Below are positions 38,358-41,146 of a stretch of DNA of 41,146 nucleotides, piece after piece. The stretch is from Roseibacillus ishigakijimensis (GTDB lineage Bacteria; Verrucomicrobiota; Verrucomicrobiia; Verrucomicrobiales; Akkermansiaceae). Every line of letters starts with the position of its first letter. Within the stretch, counting starts at the first letter, position 1. The stretch covers positions 1 through 41,146 of the forward strand of contig NZ_JAENIO010000038.1 of assembly GCF_016595415.1 (NCBI RefSeq). Direction: 5' to 3'. The notes under the pieces were generated by a model that was not told the DNA's origin, ran no database searches, and was given only the letters and a program-made list of their open reading frames with translations. The translations under genes were made by a program, and so were the position numbers.

Positions 38358-38367
38358 CCCTAATTCC

Positions 38368-39117
38368 ATGAATGAACCAAGTAGTGAGGAGTTTTTTCGA
38401 TTCCTCGACGCACACAATATTTCCAATTCCGAAGCTGCCGAACTACTCGGGGTAGAAGCCCGAAGCCTTTCGAACTACCGCTCACGAGGCCTCCCGAAAA
38501 AGAAGCTCCCTCTGGCCGCCAGAATCATGGCTGAACGAGAAGGGGCGACATCTTACCAAATCCGAGAAAATCGGATCGCAGTGGAAATGACTGACCAAGA
38601 ATTCGACCTCATTGAGAATGCCGCCAACATCGTGCAGACTCCCTTCCGAGACTTCGTCCTAAGGGCTGCCATCGCACGCGCGCGTCAAGAGATGTCAGTT
38701 CAGGAGGCCAACATCACCCCCCTTCGCCCCCGCCAGTCCGCGCACCTCATGGCCGCTGCGGGCTCTCCTATCTCTGCCGAGGTCCTCGAAGAAATGGACG
38801 ATTCCGGCATCATCAGGGTGCAAATCTCCGGCCTTTCCATGGAGCCGAAGCTTCATGATGGCGACATCATTGAGATGCGGCACAAGTCAAAGGCGCGCTC
38901 GCACTTCATGAAAAAGGGTCTTATTTACCTCGTCGAGGTCGAGGGAGGCTACGCCGTGAAGCGCTACAACACCCGCAAGGCCCGCGAAGACGAACAAGAC
39001 GCCGAATACCTCACTCCCACCGGCTCGGTAGGCGTCCTAGAATCGATCAACCCCGAATTTGAGCCCATCGACATCACTTGTCCCGTGGAATGGGTCGCTT
39101 GGTTGGAAGAACAATGA
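38368..39117 (+). CDS. Self-cleaving prophage repressor (LexA/CI-like) with an internal RHH-like segment
   Basis: A 249-residue repressor with three parts. Residues about 15-55: helix-turn-helix (NSEAAELLGVEARSLSNYRSRGLPKKKL). Residues about 68-108: a ribbon-helix-helix-like segment similar to DUF1778 antitoxin domains (IAVEMTDQEFDLIENAANIVQTPFRDFVLRAAIARARQ). Residues about 128-249: S24 peptidase with an Ala131-Gly132 cleavage site, Ser157 in SGLSMEP and Lys198 in YAVKRY. It should keep the prophage silent and be inactivated by RecA-stimulated self-cleavage after DNA damage. The stop overlaps the next gene as ATGA. Confidence 0.88.
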   Translation: MNEPSSEEFFRFLDAHNISNSEAAELLGVEARSLSNYRSRGLPKKKLPLAARIMAEREGATSYQIRENRIAVEMTDQEFDLIENAANIVQTPFRDFVLRAAIARARQEMSVQEANITPLRPRQSAHLMAAAGSPISAEVLEEMDDSGIIRVQISGLSMEPKLHDGDIIEMRHKSKARSHFMKKGLIYLVEVEGGYAVKRYNTRKAREDEQDAEYLTPTGSVGVLESINPEFEPIDITCPVEWVAWLEEQ

Positions 39118-39494
39118 AAACGAATTCATTTGCCTTCTGGAAAGCAATCGGAATCGGTTGCTTTTTGAGTGCTGCCACGCTCTTAGCAGAGTCTGAGGCT
39201 GACCACGCCCGTGCTTGGGCAGACAAACACGGCGGTGAACTCGAGGTCAGACTTGCCGATGGCACCCGGGCCGACATTCTCACCGACACCCACGCCATCG
39301 AGGTCGAATGGGCATCAAATTGGGCCGAGAGTATCGGGCAAAGCCTTTGGTATGCGCGCATGAAAAAGCGGAGAGCCGGGGTGGTTCTCATTTTCAAGAA
39401 ACCAACCGACCTCCGCTATGAATTACGACTCCGCGCCCTCATCCGCCAACATCAGATGCCAATTGATGTCTGGATTGTTGGGAAAGTAGAGTAG
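39114..39494 (+). CDS. Secreted nuclease-like protein co-transcribed with the repressor
   Basis: A 126-residue protein with an N-terminal signal sequence (MKTNSFAFWKAIGIGCFLSAATLLAES). The remainder, HGGELEVRLADGTRADILTDTHAIEVEWASNWAESIGQSLWYA..., then AGVVLIFKK, resembles a small PD-(D/E)xK fold: Asp in ADIL, Glu-x-Glu in IEVEW (in place of the more usual E-x-K) and a Gln in GQSLWYA. It overlaps the repressor by 4 nt, so it is made in the lysogen. A periplasmic nuclease-like protein there might block incoming DNA; this is inference and the altered motif could mean no catalysis. Confidence 0.68.
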   Translation: MKTNSFAFWKAIGIGCFLSAATLLAESEADHARAWADKHGGELEVRLADGTRADILTDTHAIEVEWASNWAESIGQSLWYARMKKRRAGVVLIFKKPTDLRYELRLRALIRQHQMPIDVWIVGKVE

Positions 39495-39496
39495 GT

Positions 39497-39733
39497 CTAG
39501 CCCTTGCAGATCCCACAAGCTTTGCCCTCAGATTTTGTGCATGCCCGACCCTTCTTGGTTTTCTTGTAGTAGCGACAACCAGAATTGTGCCTGACATTGG
39601 TCTCTGTGTTAAGCCAGTAGGTTTTCGACTGATTTTCGATTGCTACGGGAGACAACTGCTTGGGTTTTTCCTCTGCATAGGAGGCAAAGCCAAATGTGAC
39701 TGCTAAAAGAGCAAGGAGCACCGTTTTCATCAC
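39497..39733 (-). CDS. Small secreted Cys-rich protein
   Basis: A 78-residue protein with a signal peptide (MMKTVLLALLAVTFGFASYAEE) and a compact C-terminal module, YWLNTETNVRHNSGCRYYKKTKKGRACTKSEGKACGICKG. The four Cys and the His in RHNSGCRYY form a putative metal-binding or disulfide unit that I recognise from small secreted bacterial proteins of unknown function. It converges with the nuclease-like gene (2 bp between stops). It is more like host cargo than a virion gene. The 155-bp gap upstream (39734-39888), shared with the integrase, holds a 7-bp hairpin (39782-39798) and no clear promoter. Confidence 0.7.
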   Translation of the reverse strand: MMKTVLLALLAVTFGFASYAEEKPKQLSPVAIENQSKTYWLNTETNVRHNSGCRYYKKTKKGRACTKSEGKACGICKG

Positions 39734-39888
39734 ACACAGACAAGCAGAAACACCTCTTTTCTTCTAGCTCTTTTCAGCGCTAGGCTGCTCTGCAGCCTCC
39801 TACCGACACGCTTCCACATGACCATCTAAGGATTGCGAAAGTTCATTTTTTTTCTAATCTCTCATCTCCAGACTCATTTCCCGACTAG

Positions 39889-41094
39889 ATGGCCAAAAAC
39901 CAGAACAATCGGAAATCCGAGCGCATCAAAGTCGGCTCGGTCTCGTTGACGATCTATCCAATCAAGAGAGCTGACCGGGGGCACGAGTATTGGAAGGCCA
40001 TCTACTACGACCAAGACGGCAAACGCCGTTACCTCACCCGCTCTAGCAAGTCCGCCCTGAAGGAAGCGGCACGGGCCAAGGCCAGGGAAATCCACAACCA
40101 GACCCTTGACCTATCCGCCCTCACTGAGGAACAAGCCCGGCTCTGTAGGGCATTTCTCACGCTGAATCCGGATTGGGATGACATCGCAGACCTTCGAAAC
40201 CGCAAGACAGCCCGAAACATTTCCACCGCGCAGGCATTCGAAGAATTCATCGCGACCAAGACCGCCAATGCTGGCAACTCCCCTCACAACGTCGATATTC
40301 TCAAAAAGCGCGTGGGCCCCCTTGCTGCCGCTTTTTCTGGCAAGCCTCTCTCATCCCTCACTCCTCCTCTTTTGGATCAATGGCTGGCCTCTTGCTCAAA
40401 CTGGAGCGCTCAGACGCGCAAGAGGAGCCGCTCATCTGTCTGCACCTTTTTCACTTGGGCTCAGTCCCAAGGCTACCTGCCAGACGGAAAAACCGCCGCG
40501 CAGCTCATGGCAGCCCCTATCGTCACAAAATCCGCACCTGTGACCTACACCCCCGAGGAATTCCACCTCATGCTTGCTGAGGTCCGGCCGCAATATCTCC
40601 CGTGGCTGGCCTTGTCCGGCCTCGCTGGCATCCGTCGCGAAGAACTCTATCCACACGCCCGCAGTAAAAAAGACGCCCTCCGTTGGGAGGATTTTCGCTG
40701 GCGAGAAAAAATCATCGTCATGCCGGCCACAGTCAGCAAAACGAACAAAAAGCGCACGATCCCCATTTGCGACACCCTCTTTGCCTTGCTCACCGACTAC
40801 CATTCAGCCTCGGGGAACTGCTGCGAGGGAAAGACGCCAGAAAAATCCCGCAATGGTGAAGAGAGCGAAACTCACCGCCTTGGGGCCCTTGTGGGAGGTT
40901 GGCGTCAAAACGCCCTTCGTCACTCGTTCGTCAGCTACCGTTGTGCTCTGGTCGGTCCAGGGATCGCCGCCAATGAGGCCGGAAATAGCGAAGCTCAGAC
41001 CCGTGCAGATTATGAAGACTCGAAGAGCGAGGCCGAGGCTCTCCGCTATTTTTCTGCAAACCCATTGCAAACCCACAAAAAAAGCGACCGTTAA
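39889..41094 (+). CDS. int: Tyrosine-family integrase
   Basis: A 401-residue site-specific recombinase that integrates the phage at the adjacent tRNA-like gene. Residues about 15-75: arm-binding-type domain. Residues about 110-205: core-binding SAM-like domain (STAQAFEEFIATKT... SSVCTFFTWAQSQGYL). Residues about 215-390: catalytic domain with Arg250 (GIRREEL), Lys284 (TVSKTNKK), Arg344-His345 (NALRHSFVSY) and the probable nucleophile Tyr375. The first His of the usual HxLRH box is Asn341 and the GH box reads AGNS, both deviations. The gene ends 21 bp from the att core and is followed by a terminator. Confidence 0.9.
   Translation: MAKNQNNRKSERIKVGSVSLTIYPIKRADRGHEYWKAIYYDQDGKRRYLTRSSKSALKEAARAKAREIHNQTLDLSALTEEQARLCRAFLTLNPDWDDIADLRNRKTARNISTAQAFEEFIATKTANAGNSPHNVDILKKRVGPLAAAFSGKPLSSLTPPLLDQWLASCSNWSAQTRKRSRSSVCTFFTWAQSQGYLPDGKTAAQLMAAPIVTKSAPVTYTPEEFHLMLAEVRPQYLPWLALSGLAGIRREELYPHARSKKDALRWEDFRWREKIIVMPATVSKTNKKRTIPICDTLFALLTDYHSASGNCCEGKTPEKSRNGEESETHRLGALVGGWRQNALRHSFVSYRCALVGPGIAANEAGNSEAQTRADYEDSKSEAEALRYFSANPLQTHKKSDR
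41055..41075. promoter_or_regulatory. Candidate integrase arm-type site, right
   Basis: Two identical copies of TGCAAACCCA (41055-41064 and 41066-41075), 11 bp apart, lie in the last codons of the integrase gene, 41 bp from the att core. They match the pair at 134-154 at the other end of the prophage with one internal mismatch and one terminal difference. Confidence 0.5.
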
Positions 41095-41107
41095 GTCGCT
41101 CATTTTT
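41083..41107 (+). terminator. Intrinsic terminator of the integrase gene
   Basis: AGCGAC (41083-41088) pairs with GTCGCT (41095-41100) around a loop that contains the stop codon, and a T5 run follows at 41103-41107. An A-run at 41077-41083 makes it potentially active in both directions, which would shield the tRNA-like gene from phage transcription. Confidence 0.75.
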
Positions 41108-41115
41108 AGTTACTA

Positions 41116-41146
41116 AAATGGTGGAGGCGAGGGGGATCGAACCCCT
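41116..41146. repeat. Right prophage attachment-site repeat (3' end of the tRNA-like gene)
   Basis: Identical to bases 1-31. On the minus strand it is the 3' end (T-arm, acceptor strand, ACCA) of the tRNA or tmRNA gene, whose body continues beyond the end of the window. Integration keeps this gene intact by supplying the same 3' sequence. Confidence 0.93.

Overview
This window is a complete integrated temperate siphophage (prophage). It is bounded exactly by a 31-bp direct repeat (1-31 and 41116-41146) that reads, on the minus strand, as the 3' end of a tRNA-like gene: T-arm, acceptor strand and CCA. A tyrosine integrase sits beside the right-hand repeat. The host is probably a member of the Verrucomicrobia or a related PVC bacterium. 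That rests mainly on one cargo gene encoding a secreted protein with a PEP-CTERM sorting tail, plus the generally GC-rich composition; it is an inference, not a proof.

Layout from right to left, because most genes run leftward. (1) Lysogeny module, 38.3-41.1 kb: integrase, a self-cleaving repressor with an extra ribbon-helix-helix-like segment, a secreted nuclease-like protein, a secreted Cys-rich protein, and an operator/promoter region built of 10-bp-phased repeats. (2) Early leftward operon, 31.4-38.3 kb: a small ribbon-helix-helix-like regulator, several tiny tightly overlapping genes, an excisionase-like HTH protein, a structured intergenic segment, then a recombination and replication set (Redbeta/RecT-type annealing protein, coiled-coil partner, RusA-like resolvase, YqaJ-type exonuclease, replication organiser, DnaC-like loader). 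These genes have ordinary GGAGG ribosome binding sites and often GTG or TTG starts. (3) Late operon, 0.2-30.3 kb: gpZ-like protein, ParB-like protein and a TET-associated-type glycosyltransferase (possible DNA hypermodification pair), small and large terminase subunits of the lambda Nu1/gpA type, gpW-like joiner, portal, LamG-like head-region protein, a fused prohead protease/HK97-fold capsid protein, connector proteins, tail tube, G/GT tail chaperone with a lambda-identical slippery heptamer, tape measure, distal tail proteins, tail-tip protein, a phage sigma factor, a lysis cassette and tail fibre-like proteins.

Cargo genes with AT-rich composition sit at junctions between the core genes. 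Most striking is a two-gene DUF262 plus HEPN (RNxxxH) module placed between the terminase small and large subunits, a strong candidate defence system. Others are a PEP-CTERM protein between the tail tube and tail chaperone genes, a plus-strand tail-anchored membrane protein, a plus-strand acidic protein with its own sigma70-like promoter, and a small coiled-coil protein.

A second unusual feature is a 7-nt motif, CTTTCTG (CAGAAAG on the plus strand). It lies 4-8 nt upstream of at least thirteen late-gene starts that lack a Shine-Dalgarno sequence, with one single-base variant at a fourteenth, and I did not see it at early or cargo gene starts. A third copy type is buried inside the protease-capsid fusion at the old gene boundary. 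A 170-bp array of helically phased short repeats between two tail genes (9.72-9.89 kb) is also unexplained.
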